A stretch of DNA of 38,411 nt, taken from positions 1-38,411 of the forward strand of contig NZ_LAVK01000024.1 of assembly GCF_001083795.1 (NCBI RefSeq), given 5' to 3'. Every line of letters begins with the position of its first letter. Position 1 is the first letter of the stretch. The stretch comes from Streptomyces sp. SBT349 (GTDB taxonomy: Bacteria > Actinomycetota > Actinomycetes > Streptomycetales > Streptomycetaceae). The position numbers were made by a program, and so were the translations under genes. Shown one piece after another: positions 31,246 through 38,411 of the stretch. The notes below the pieces were generated by a model that was given only the letters and a program-made list of their open reading frames with translations, made no database searches and was not told the DNA's origin.

Positions 31246-32265
31246 TCAGAACGCCCCGGGGTACAGCGCCGCGGCGATGTCCGCGACCGCGTCGACGTTG
31301 CCGAGCGTGCCGGGGTAGACGTCCGAGGACGAGATGGGGATGAGGCGGTCGTTGCGCACCGCGTCGAGGTCGGGGAAGGTGCTCTCCAGGTACTCGCGGG
31401 TGGCCCGCTCGTGCTCGGCGCCGCTGACCGCGAAGACGAGGGCCTCCGGGTCCCGTTCGGCGAGCACCTCGGGATTGATCTGGGCGGCGAAGAAGTCGGC
31501 GAACGCGGCGTCGCCGGGACCGAAGACGTTCTCGCCGCCGGCCCGCCCGATGATGTCGTACTCGATGCCGGCGCCGATCGCGGAGAGCGTGCTGCCCTCG
31601 ACGTAGACCTGCGCGACCGTGACGGGCTCCTGCCCCGAGACGCCCGCGGCGACGTCGTCCAGCGCCGCCCGGGCCTCCTCGGCGAGTCCGGCAGCGGCCT
31701 CGACTGCCCCGAGGGCGCGGCCGAGGGTGTCCAGGTCGGTGAAGAGATCGTCGACCGTGCCGGTCATGCGGCGATCCTCGCAACCGCCGGTGGCGATATA
31801 GGCGGCCACGCCCGCCTCGTCGAGTTGCTCGATGCTGGCGAAGCCCTGCTCGGCGGTGAACTCGTAGGCGGTGGGCGCGAACACGAAGTCGGGCGCGGCC
31901 TCGAGCAGCACCTCTCGCGTCGGCGGGGCGTCCTCGCTGAGCACGGGGATGTCCTCGGCCTCGGCCCGCAGGTCCTCGGGCAGTGGTGCCGTGGCCGTCT
32001 GCGCCTGACCCACCATCCGGTCGCCCAGCCCCAGGCGCAGCAGCAGCTCCGTCTGGGACGGGCTCAGGCCCACGATTGCCTCCGGGGGGCCGGAGAGGAC
32101 GATGTCGCGCCCGCAGTTGGCGAGAACGGTCGGCTGCCGGCCGTCGGCGCCCTCGCCGTCCGCCTCCGGCTCGGTGACACCCGAGCCACAGGCGGTGAGG
32201 GTGAGGAGGCCGACGGCGGCCAGGACCGTTCCGGCGGCGGACCGGGAAGGAAGGGGGCGGGTCAT
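31246..32265 (-). CDS. Metal-chelate (siderophore/cobalamin-type) ABC binding lipoprotein
   Basis: A 339-residue extracellular binding protein of the FecB/BtuF class (helical-backbone, class III), the type that binds metal chelates rather than free zinc (ZnuA). The lipobox LTAC lies near residue 26 behind a hydrophobic stretch. Family strands: AIVGLSPSQTELLLRLGLGD, VLLEAAPDFVFAPTAYEF, LAERDPEALVFAVSGAEHER and a closing DAVADIAAALYPGAF. It lacks the His-rich loop of zinc-specific proteins. Last gene of the importer operon, coupled to the ATPase by ATGA, with AAGGAG before the ATG. Some actinobacterial relatives have been called putative F420-0 transporters; nothing here points to F420. Confidence 0.87.
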   Translation of the reverse strand: MTRPLPSRSAAGTVLAAVGLLTLTACGSGVTEPEADGEGADGRQPTVLANCGRDIVLSGPPEAIVGLSPSQTELLLRLGLGDRMVGQAQTATAPLPEDLRAEAEDIPVLSEDAPPTREVLLEAAPDFVFAPTAYEFTAEQGFASIEQLDEAGVAAYIATGGCEDRRMTGTVDDLFTDLDTLGRALGAVEAAAGLAEEARAALDDVAAGVSGQEPVTVAQVYVEGSTLSAIGAGIEYDIIGRAGGENVFGPGDAAFADFFAAQINPEVLAERDPEALVFAVSGAEHERATREYLESTFPDLDAVRNDRLIPISSSDVYPGTLGNVDAVADIAAALYPGAF

Positions 32266-33083
32266 GATGCGTGCTCCTTGGCTGGGCGCTCGGGCGCCGG
32301 GACGTGCGGTGAAGGGGGTGGCTGGGAGGAGAAGGCGATCAGGGGCCGCCCGGTCGCCGGGTGGCTGAGCAGGTGCGCCTGGACGCCGAAGACCTCGCCG
32401 ATCAGCTCGGGCGTCAGCACGTCCGCCGGGGGACCGTGGGCGACGATCCGCCCCGCCCGCATGACGGCGACGACGTCGCAGTGGGCCGCCGCCAGGTTCA
32501 GGTCGTGCAGCGCGGCGAGCGTGGTCAGCCCGAGCTCGCCGATGATGCGCATGAGTTCGAGCTGGAAGGAGACGTCCAGGTGGTTGGTCGGCTCGTCCAG
32601 CACCAGTACCTGGCTCTCCTGCACCAGGGCACGCGCCAGCAGCACCCGCTGCTTCTCGCCGCCCGACAATCCGGCGAAGGGCCGTCCCGCCAGCTCGGCG
32701 GCGCCGACACGGGCGAGGGCGCGGTCGGCGAGTTCGAGGTCGCGAGGAGAATCGCCCCCGAAACCGCGGTGGTGGGGCAGGCGGCCGAGGAGCACGGCGT
32801 CGAGTACGTCGAGGTCGAAGTCGGCGGTGGTCTCCTGGGTCATGACGGCGACCTGCCGCGCCACGGTCCGCGGCGGCAGCTTCCACACGTCCTTCCCGTC
32901 GATGCCGACCGTGCCGGTCTCGGGCCTGGTCACCCGGTAGAGGCTGCGCAGCAGCGTGGACTTGCCGCTGCCGTTCGGGCCGACGAGACCGGCGATCCGG
33001 CCCGGTGCCACGCCGAACGTCGCGCCATGCACGATGCGGGTGCCGCCCAGCGCGACGACGACATCCGTGAAGTCGACCCTCAT
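32262..33083 (-). CDS. ABC transporter ATP-binding protein, FecE/BtuD-like
   Basis: A 273-residue ATPase of the chelate importer. Walker A VGPNGSGKST, Q-loop VMTQETTAD, signature LSGGEKQR (GGE rather than GGQ, normal for this family), Walker B VLVLDEPTNHLD and the switch LHDLN are all in place. The C-terminal ~25 residues are Pro-rich and non-conserved. ATG 33083 overlaps the permease stop and its own stop overlaps the start of the binding protein, so the three importer genes form one translationally coupled operon in the order permease, ATPase, binding protein. Confidence 0.92.
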   Translation of the reverse strand: MRVDFTDVVVALGGTRIVHGATFGVAPGRIAGLVGPNGSGKSTLLRSLYRVTRPETGTVGIDGKDVWKLPPRTVARQVAVMTQETTADFDLDVLDAVLLGRLPHHRGFGGDSPRDLELADRALARVGAAELAGRPFAGLSGGEKQRVLLARALVQESQVLVLDEPTNHLDVSFQLELMRIIGELGLTTLAALHDLNLAAAHCDVVAVMRAGRIVAHGPPADVLTPELIGEVFGVQAHLLSHPATGRPLIAFSSQPPPSPHVPAPERPAKEHAS

Positions 33084-34186
33084 CGCGACATCCCCGCCCT
33101 GGCCGCGCGCCCGTGGCGTATCAACCAGAGGAAGCAGGGGGCCCCCACCACGGCGGTGACGATGCCGATGGGTATCTCGGTGGGTTCGGCGACGGTCCGC
33201 GCGAGCACGTCGGCGGCCATCAGGAACAGAGCGCCACCCAGGACGGAGACCGAGAGCATGCGGCGGTGGTCGGCGCCGACGAGGATCCGCGCGGCGTGCG
33301 GGATGACAAGACCGACGAAGCCGATGCCGCCGCTGACCGCCACGACCGACCCGGTCAGCAGGGACGCGGCGATCACCAACTGCCCGCGCAGCCGGTTGAC
33401 GTTGACGCCCAGGGCGGTGGCGTTCTCGTCGCCCACCAGCAGAGCGTTGAGGGCACGGGCGTTGGCCAGGGCGAAGAGCGTGACGGCGGCGAGCGCGGCG
33501 GCCGGCACCGCGAGCTGTTCCATGGTGGCCGCGGAGACGCTGCCCAGCAGGAAGAAGAGCACGCTGAACACGTTCTGTGCCTCGGTGGTCAGTGTCAGGT
33601 AGCTCGTCACCGCGCTGAGGAGCGAGCCGAGGGCCACTCCGGCGAGGATCATGCGCGTCGGGGCCAGCACCCCGTGCTGACGGGCCAGCAGGTAGACGGC
33701 GGCGGTCGCGCCGAGCGCGCCGAGGAACGCCGCGCCGCTGAGCGGGAGCCCGCCCACGGCGGCCGAGCCGAGCGTGATCACGGCGACCGCGCCGACGCTG
33801 GCCCCCGCCGAGACCCCCAGCACGTAGGGCTCGGCCAGCGGGTTGCGCACCGCGGCCTGCATCAGCGCCCCGGCCAGCGCGAGACCGGCCCCGGCCAGAC
33901 CGGCCAGCAGTGTGCGCGGCAGCCGGAACTGCCACACCGTCTGGTCCTGGAGCCGGGTGATCGAACCGTCCCTCATCCAGGGGGCGTCGGGGACGAGGTG
34001 GCCGATGACGACGCGCACCGCGTCAGCCGCCCCGACGTCAGCCGGGCCGGTGGCGACGGAGACAACGACGGTGGCGAGGATGGTGAGCACGAGCACGAGG
34101 TGCACGCCCACCAGCGCCCCGGCGGGCCGGCGTCGCCTCCCCTGTCTGGCGGCCTGTCTCGTGGTGGACAACGACGCGCCTCCCAT
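33080..34186 (-). CDS. FecCD-family ABC permease (metal-chelate importer)
   Basis: A 368-residue permease with about ten membrane helices. Diagnostic FecCD blocks: LPRTLLAGLAGAGLALAGAL, then MQAAVRNPLAEPYVLGVSAG, GASVGAVAVITLGSA, and FVGLVIPHAARILVGADHRR near the ATPase-coupling loop. The homodimer would form the channel. It is the first gene of the importer operon; ATG 34186 is 3 bp from an AT-rich Zur/Fur-like box. Together with the peptide cluster facing it, this points to uptake of a metal complex. Confidence 0.92.
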   Translation of the reverse strand: MGGASLSTTRQAARQGRRRRPAGALVGVHLVLVLTILATVVVSVATGPADVGAADAVRVVIGHLVPDAPWMRDGSITRLQDQTVWQFRLPRTLLAGLAGAGLALAGALMQAAVRNPLAEPYVLGVSAGASVGAVAVITLGSAAVGGLPLSGAAFLGALGATAAVYLLARQHGVLAPTRMILAGVALGSLLSAVTSYLTLTTEAQNVFSVLFFLLGSVSAATMEQLAVPAAALAAVTLFALANARALNALLVGDENATALGVNVNRLRGQLVIAASLLTGSVVAVSGGIGFVGLVIPHAARILVGADHRRMLSVSVLGGALFLMAADVLARTVAEPTEIPIGIVTAVVGAPCFLWLIRHGRAARAGMSR

Positions 34187-34189
34187 CCT

Positions 34190-34210
34190 GATTGAAAACC
34201 GTTATCGTAA
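34190..34210 (-). promoter_or_regulatory. Second Zur/Fur-like box, importer promoter
   Basis: GATTGAAAACCGTTATCGTAA stands immediately upstream of the permease ATG. Read as a Fur-family 7-1-7 site, TGAAAAC-C-GTTATCG pairs at 5 of 7 arm positions; 11 of 18 positions of the remembered Zur consensus agree, fewer than for the box at 22614. This AT-rich run stands out from the surrounding DNA. Confidence 0.5.
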
Positions 34211-34593
34211 TCGTATCCATGTGGCCGGTCGGCGGGCAACGGATGAGGCGCGGGCGTGAAGACGATCACAGGCGGCGTCCGGTCGGGCCCGCACGTCACC
34301 TGATACGTCCACGAAGGCGAATCCGCGGTGTCGGGCTCGGCCATCAGCCGTCCCCTGTGGCGTGGTTCGGCCCTGACATCCGTCAGTCGGGCCGAGGGGC
34401 CCGCCCGCGGGGCGGCCTCCGTCACCACCGCGAGGGCGCGTGGCGCCCTTTCGAGCTCAAGGTGCCTCGCGGGCGCAGGCGCAGGCGCAGGCAGGACTCG
34501 GCGCGAGGCAACGCCGAACCGGGCGTGACCACCCAACCGTGGTGCGGCCTCAGCCGGGGGAACCGGCCGGGCTGTTTCCCCGTCGGAGGGAAC
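34211..34593. other. Intergenic stretch without a supported gene
   Basis: The downstream gene has a good ribosome-binding site at 34585-34590, so the open frame leading into it is not taken as coding. A GGCGCA tandem repeat lies at about 34472-34493. No other signal was recognised. Confidence 0.35.
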
Positions 34594-35532
34594 ATGACAT
34601 GGGCTACTTGGGGTGATCGGAGCGCGCGCCTGCTGACGGGGGTTCTCGTCGCGGGGGTCCTCGGCTGCGGTGCGGACGCGGAGCCGGAACGGAACTCGGG
34701 GCCGGGGCCGGAGGTCAGAACGACACCGGATGACGACCCGTGCCCGCCCGGCCCCGAAGCCCGGCATGATCAGCTGCCGCGCATGTGTGCGGTGGCCGAC
34801 GCGTGGGAGGCGTCGGACGCGCCGCGCCGGTGGGCGGAGGAGTTCCACCCGCTCGATGCCCATGTCCAACTGCCCGAGGACGGCCTGCGGGACGAGTTTC
34901 AGAACGGAGCCGTCAGGGCGCTGACCTCCCTGCCCGGCGAGTCGGCGGACGGGGCCATCCGGTGGGAGGACGGGGAGACCAGCACCGTGCCCCTGATGTC
35001 GGCCGCCGCTGCCTTCGGGGAGATGGACAGCGGCATCGCCGAAAGAGTCGAGGGCTACCCAGCGATGGAGGTGACCGGCGTCGAGCCGGGCGAGATGCGG
35101 CTGCACACCAGCCGGGGACCGGCCCAGGTCCCCGCCTGGCTCTTCACGCTCGACGGCTACGACACCCCGCTGCGGTACGCCGCCGTCGCCGCCCCGACGC
35201 CGCCGACCGCCTCCATCGAGCCGGCGGTGGGCGACCGCGATCTGGCGGGGCTGGCGCTGGGGTCGCTCAGCGAGGACGGCCGGCGCGTCACCGTCACGTG
35301 GTGGGATGGCTCCTGCGAGGAATCGGCCATTGACGTGCTGGAGACGGACGAGAGCATCGTCATCGCCAGGTCGGTCAGCGGTGGGCCACCACCGGGCACG
35401 GCGTGCACCGCAGAGGTGCGCATCGTGGAGAAGACGCTGGAGTTGGAGCACCCCCTCGGGGAACGGGCCCCGCTCGACGCGTCCACGGGCGAGGTGCTCC
35501 AGCCCGAGCTCCTGGACGCACGTAATCCGTGA
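34594..35532 (+). CDS. Putative lipoprotein of unknown function
   Basis: A 312-residue exported protein. After MTWATWGDRSAR comes a hydrophobic segment with lipobox VLGC at about residue 26, so it is probably a lipoprotein; the next ~35 residues are Pro/Glu-rich linker. The rest has no motif I recognise. It contains Cys pairs (DPCPPGPEARH, RMCAVADAWE, DGSCEESAID, TACTAEVRI) that could form two disulfides outside the cell, and a strand-rich C-terminus. ATG 34594 follows GGAGGG. It reads away from the importer operon with no shared promoter element, so a link to the metal system is not supported. Confidence 0.7.
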   Translation: MTWATWGDRSARLLTGVLVAGVLGCGADAEPERNSGPGPEVRTTPDDDPCPPGPEARHDQLPRMCAVADAWEASDAPRRWAEEFHPLDAHVQLPEDGLRDEFQNGAVRALTSLPGESADGAIRWEDGETSTVPLMSAAAAFGEMDSGIAERVEGYPAMEVTGVEPGEMRLHTSRGPAQVPAWLFTLDGYDTPLRYAAVAAPTPPTASIEPAVGDRDLAGLALGSLSEDGRRVTVTWWDGSCEESAIDVLETDESIVIARSVSGGPPPGTACTAEVRIVEKTLELEHPLGERAPLDASTGEVLQPELLDARNP

Positions 35533-36354
35533 CGCCAGTGCCGTATCAGACCGGCGCGTCGGCCGCCACGGGTCCGGGACCGGCCCGGCGAACCGGTCGG
35601 CCAGCCGCGCAAACGCCCTCAGGCGGGAGGTGGTCGCGGTGGCGGTGGCGGCAAGCTGACCCCAGGCCCGACATGACTCGATCCGGCAGGTTCGAGTGAA
35701 GTCGGCCGCGCGCCGGACCGCCTGGTAGCGGCGGCCGGCGAAGAAGGCGTCCACCCCGTGACGGGACCGCGCGGCCAGCTTGTTGTCCCCGCCCGGTCAG
35801 CTGCGCCCCGCTCCCGTCGCGGCGCCTGGCGTCATGCGTGCGGCGAGGATGGACAGCAGCCAAGCGACTGACCTCGCAGGTCACCCGACCTGCTGAAACG
35901 CGATGTTTCCCGAGACGGCGGAGACGGCCGTTGTCCACGCTTCGAGATGTCGGGTCACGAAGCACGAGCGAACGGCCGCTGCCACGAGTCTCCCCGTCCA
36001 CGCCCCCGCAGGCCATGCATTGGCTCTCCTGTCGTGCGTGGATGGGCCGGTGAAGACCCTGGTCGGGTTGTCGCTGCGCGACCCCAACGCCTTGGACGAG
36101 GAAGCCCACGCGGGCGACGGCGTGCGGGGGTGACTCCGAACGCCGCTTCTGCCCGAACGTGCCGGGAAGCCCAAGGGAAGATATTCGGATGACACGCCGG
36201 GCCGAGAACTGTTTCATGATCCGATGTCTCGAAGCCCCCGCCGCCGAGAGCACTCCCAGCCAGGTGCACCAGCTTCACGGCCCGGTGCCCCCGAAGCTGC
36301 CACCAAGTGCCACGTAGCTCTCTGTCCACGCGCCGAAATTTCGAGGTCGAGCCG
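35533..36354. other. 800-bp gap without a supported gene
   Basis: The minus strand near 35570-35754 gives DAFFAGRRYQAVRRAADFTR and CRIESCRAWGQLA, protein-like in composition but belonging to no family I know and with no clear start; it may be a remnant. Frames elsewhere in this stretch are short and Arg/Pro-rich. No hairpin of note was seen. Confidence 0.3.
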
Positions 36355-37299
36355 ATGAACCAGGGCACCCATCCCGAAGAGCTGCCGGCCGAAGTCCTGG
36401 CCGACGTGGCCGACGTGGTCGGGGCAGAGGTCACTCTTCCCCGTCGCCTACCCGGAGGCGTCAATGGGGGTGCCGTGCGCGTCCAGTTGGCCGGAGGGGC
36501 AAATGCGGTGCTCAAAGCGGTGCCCCGTGCACACCCCAACCACCTGGACGAGACGTTGCGGGCCCAGAGAGTGGTCGAGCACATGCGCAGGCGCGGCTAT
36601 CCCACCCCGGCCTGGCTCGGAGTGGGGGCCACTGCCACTCATGTATGGCATCTGATGGACTTCGTTGACGCGGCTCCCGCGCCAGAGCTGACCCCGTCCC
36701 TCGTTGAGCAGCTGATGGAGATCATCGAACTCCAGGCTGGCCAAGCCTCCGAGCCCTACGACCACTGGTCGTACGCCTGGCGGGTCGCCACCGGTCAGGA
36801 ATCGGCTGTCGCCGGGCTGGATTTCAACGAGACGCCGGAGCAGTCGCGTCTCCGCCGGTCCGTGGCCACGCTCTCGGCGTATTCCTCCGTGGTGTCGGCC
36901 TTGGTCGAGCGCCTCCGGCTCGTGTGTGCCGACGTCCCACCACCACGAGAGGCACCGGACATGGTCCATGCCGATCTCTCAACCCCCAGCAATATCCTGG
37001 TCCGTGACGGAGCGATCGTGGCGGTCGTGGACATCGGGAACGCGGGTAGCGGCACGCGGGCGATCGATCTCACCACCCTCGTGTGGTACACCTTCCAGGA
37101 TCCGCTGCTGGAGGGTGTCCGAAGGCGGCTGTGGACGAGAATCCTCGACCTGGTCGGCTGGGACGGGGCGGCGGTGCTCGCAGCGGCACAGATCCTCCAC
37201 ATGCTGGAGATCCCCACCCGCCACGGGCGCCACGATGTCATTCCAGGGGTGGTCAAGCGCGGCCATCGCGCCCTCGACGAGCTGAACGCGCTTCGCTGA
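36355..37299 (+). CDS. Aminoglycoside phosphotransferase (APH) family kinase
   Basis: A 314-residue phosphotransferase of the protein-kinase-like fold. N-lobe: RLPGGVNGGAVRVQLAGGAN and AVLKAVPRA (ATP-binding lysine). Catalytic loop MVHADLSTPSNILV (H-x-D-L...N) and metal site VVDIGNAGSGTRAIDLTTLV, in which DFG/DLG reads DIG. The residues needed for catalysis are present. It differs clearly from the other APH-like protein in this window, so it is not a recent duplicate. ATG 36355 has CGAGGT upstream; a GTG at 36307 is possible but poorly supported. The substrate is unknown. Confidence 0.83.
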   Translation: MNQGTHPEELPAEVLADVADVVGAEVTLPRRLPGGVNGGAVRVQLAGGANAVLKAVPRAHPNHLDETLRAQRVVEHMRRRGYPTPAWLGVGATATHVWHLMDFVDAAPAPELTPSLVEQLMEIIELQAGQASEPYDHWSYAWRVATGQESAVAGLDFNETPEQSRLRRSVATLSAYSSVVSALVERLRLVCADVPPPREAPDMVHADLSTPSNILVRDGAIVAVVDIGNAGSGTRAIDLTTLVWYTFQDPLLEGVRRRLWTRILDLVGWDGAAVLAAAQILHMLEIPTRHGRHDVIPGVVKRGHRALDELNALR

Positions 37300-37491
37300 C
37301 CCTACGAGGGCGTTCGCGGAACCCGGCCCTACCGTTTTGACCTTCACATCCCGGTGCAAGCCCCGGACGGGACCATGGCCGCGTCCCCACAGTCGTCATG
37401 ACCCGACCACCGTGAACGAGCCGGAAACGGGCGAAGGTGAGAAAGACGGAACTCCAGACGACTCCCCACGCGATCCGCTACAGAGAGCTAT

Positions 37492-37990
37492 GTGGCACGT
37501 GGTGGCAGCTCCGGGAGTCCGCGGGTGCTGCGTGACGCCACCGGTGGGCCGGTCGCTGTCACCGCCGACATCCCCGGCACACGCCCCGGGCCGCGCTTCG
37601 TCCTCGATGCCTGTCCGGGCACCGCGCCCTTCGGCGACGAGAGCCCTTGGACGCACCCGCCCGCCTCCGGCCTCGTCGAAGAGGGCCGGCTGTGGGGCCG
37701 GGGAAGCCCGGACTCGAAGTGCGCCGCCGCCGTCCTCCGCCACCTCGCCGCCCCCGGACGACGTGGTCGGCGTCATGATCGGCCACCGAGGGCCCACCGC
37801 GCCCAACTCCACGTCCACGGGGCCGCCTCCCACTCCGGGGGCAGCAGGGCCACGCCGGAGCCATCGAGAAAGCCGCCCACCTCATCCGTGCCACTGCCTC
37901 CGGATGTGTAGGCGTCACCCGCGCCGACCGGCCGGCCGGCGCGGCTGCCTCGACCACATCTACGGCGAACCACGCTCCCGAAGAAGCCAC
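37492..37990 (+). pseudogene. Frameshifted M20-family metallopeptidase
   Basis: One frame reads PRFVLDACPGTAPFGDESPW and then GRLWGRGSPDSKCAAAVLRHLA, which follows the M20 active-site region (LDxHxD-VPxGD...W...GxLYGRGxxDxK) although the first metal-binding His-Asp is altered to CPGT. Homology continues in other frames: PPDDVVGVMIG at about 37755, LHVHGAASHSGG near 37810 (dimerisation domain HG..AHSG) and HAGAIEKAAHLIRATAS at about 37852-37905. At least two frame changes and the loss of the N-terminal and C-terminal parts make it non-functional. The intervening bases 37300-37490 hold nothing recognisable. Confidence 0.65.
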
Positions 37991-38076
37991 CCGCATCGCG
38001 GCCCCCTTGCCCCACGATCCCTGGCCGTGGAACAGCCCCGTGGGCTGCGCGTCCAGCCCGGCCGCGCAGTGCCAAG

Positions 38077-38411
38077 TCAGCTCGGCACTTCCTCCCGTCG
38101 CCGGTCGTCGTCGGCTGCGGCGGGGATGGCGTTGTCGATGAGGACGGCGGCGATGGCGGCGGCGGTGGGGAAGGCGTCGGCGCCCAGGACCCGGGTGCGG
38201 GCCGCGGCGCCGTCGAGGAGCAGCGCGAGCTGCTCGCCGAGCTGTTCAGGGTCGGCGGCGCCGGCTTCGCGGGCGGTGTCGGCGAGCCGCGCGGCGACGG
38301 CGTTCTTGTAGTCGCGCGCGTACCGGGACGCGGGGTGCTCGGGGTCGTGGAGTTCGACGGCGGCGGCGATGTAGGGGCACAGGGGGGTGGGGGGGGGGCT
38401 GTCGCGGGCGG
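38077..38411 (-). CDS. TetR/AcrR-family regulator, C-terminal part (cut by window edge)
   Basis: The 3' part of a gene whose start lies beyond the window. The 110 visible residues (LCPYIAAAVELHDPEHPASR, YKNAVAARLADTAREAGAAD, QLGEQLALLLDGAAARTRVL) are the ligand-binding/dimerisation domain of TetR-family repressors; the CPYIAAAVE...DPEHP block is common in Streptomyces members. The DNA-binding domain is not visible. G runs at 38382-38399 could hide a sequencing indel, although the frame stays open through them. Confidence 0.75.
   Translation of the reverse strand, partial: ARDSPPPTPLCPYIAAAVELHDPEHPASRYARDYKNAVAARLADTAREAGAADPEQLGEQLALLLDGAAARTRVLGADAFPTAAAIAAVLIDNAIPAAADDDRRREEVPS

Noticed and set aside
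31246..34186. Direct assignment of the importer to F420-0, haem or vitamin B12
   Set aside because: No biosynthesis gene for these compounds lies nearby, and the FecBCD fold alone does not fix the ligand.
1..38411. CRISPR arrays, tRNA or rRNA genes
   Set aside because: No regularly spaced repeats and no cloverleaf or rRNA-like sequence were seen on reading through both strands.

Overview
The window is high-GC actinobacterial DNA, most likely from Streptomyces or a close relative. This rests on the strong third-position GC bias, frequent GTG and TTG starts, ATGA start/stop overlaps, and the mix of ArsR, TetR, AraC and MerR regulators with Tat-type and lipoprotein signals. No rRNA or tRNA genes were seen.

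The left part (1-21.3 kb) is a patchwork of small chromosomal units. In order it holds a lipoprotein binding protein with an XdhC-like protein, a divergent pirin/AhpD-like pair, an ArsR-family regulator divergent from an MFS exporter, and an ArsR-AHSA1-SnoaL operon. Next come a serine-hydrolase-fold protein that has lost its catalytic motifs, an orphan sensor kinase converging on a VanZ-like protein, a Gfo/Idh/MocA oxidoreductase divergent from an AraC regulator, an APH-like kinase and a DinB-like protein. An ArsR-like regulator divergent from a methyltransferase, a MerR-like regulator and an anti-sigma-type ATPase complete this part. Several stretches are gene-poor and carry decayed fragments resembling an IS30 transposase, a recombinase and a squalene-cyclase-like C-terminus.

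The centre (21.3-34.2 kb) is the notable region. A 40-codon gene for a cysteine-free, Ser/His-rich peptide is followed by an 11-bp-stem hairpin and a tightly coupled operon: a truncated E1-like/leader-binding partner, a CocE/S15-type hydrolase, a YcaO protein, a SagB-type flavin dehydrogenase, and two half-size fused ABC transporters resembling CydDC/YbtPQ. Convergent to it is a FecBCD-type chelate importer (binding lipoprotein, ATPase, permease). AT-rich sites that resemble Zur/Fur-family boxes stand at both outer promoters: one lies between the peptide gene and a divergent beta-propeller-like gene, and a weaker one lies in front of the importer. Together this reads as a metal-starvation-controlled RiPP system, possibly a ribosomally made metallophore (zincophore) with its own export and re-uptake. 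I do not recognise it as a described system. The chemistry and the metal are inference.

The right part (34.2-38.4 kb) holds a lipoprotein of unknown function, a second APH-like kinase, a frameshifted M20-peptidase pseudogene, and the C-terminal part of a TetR-family repressor cut by the window edge.
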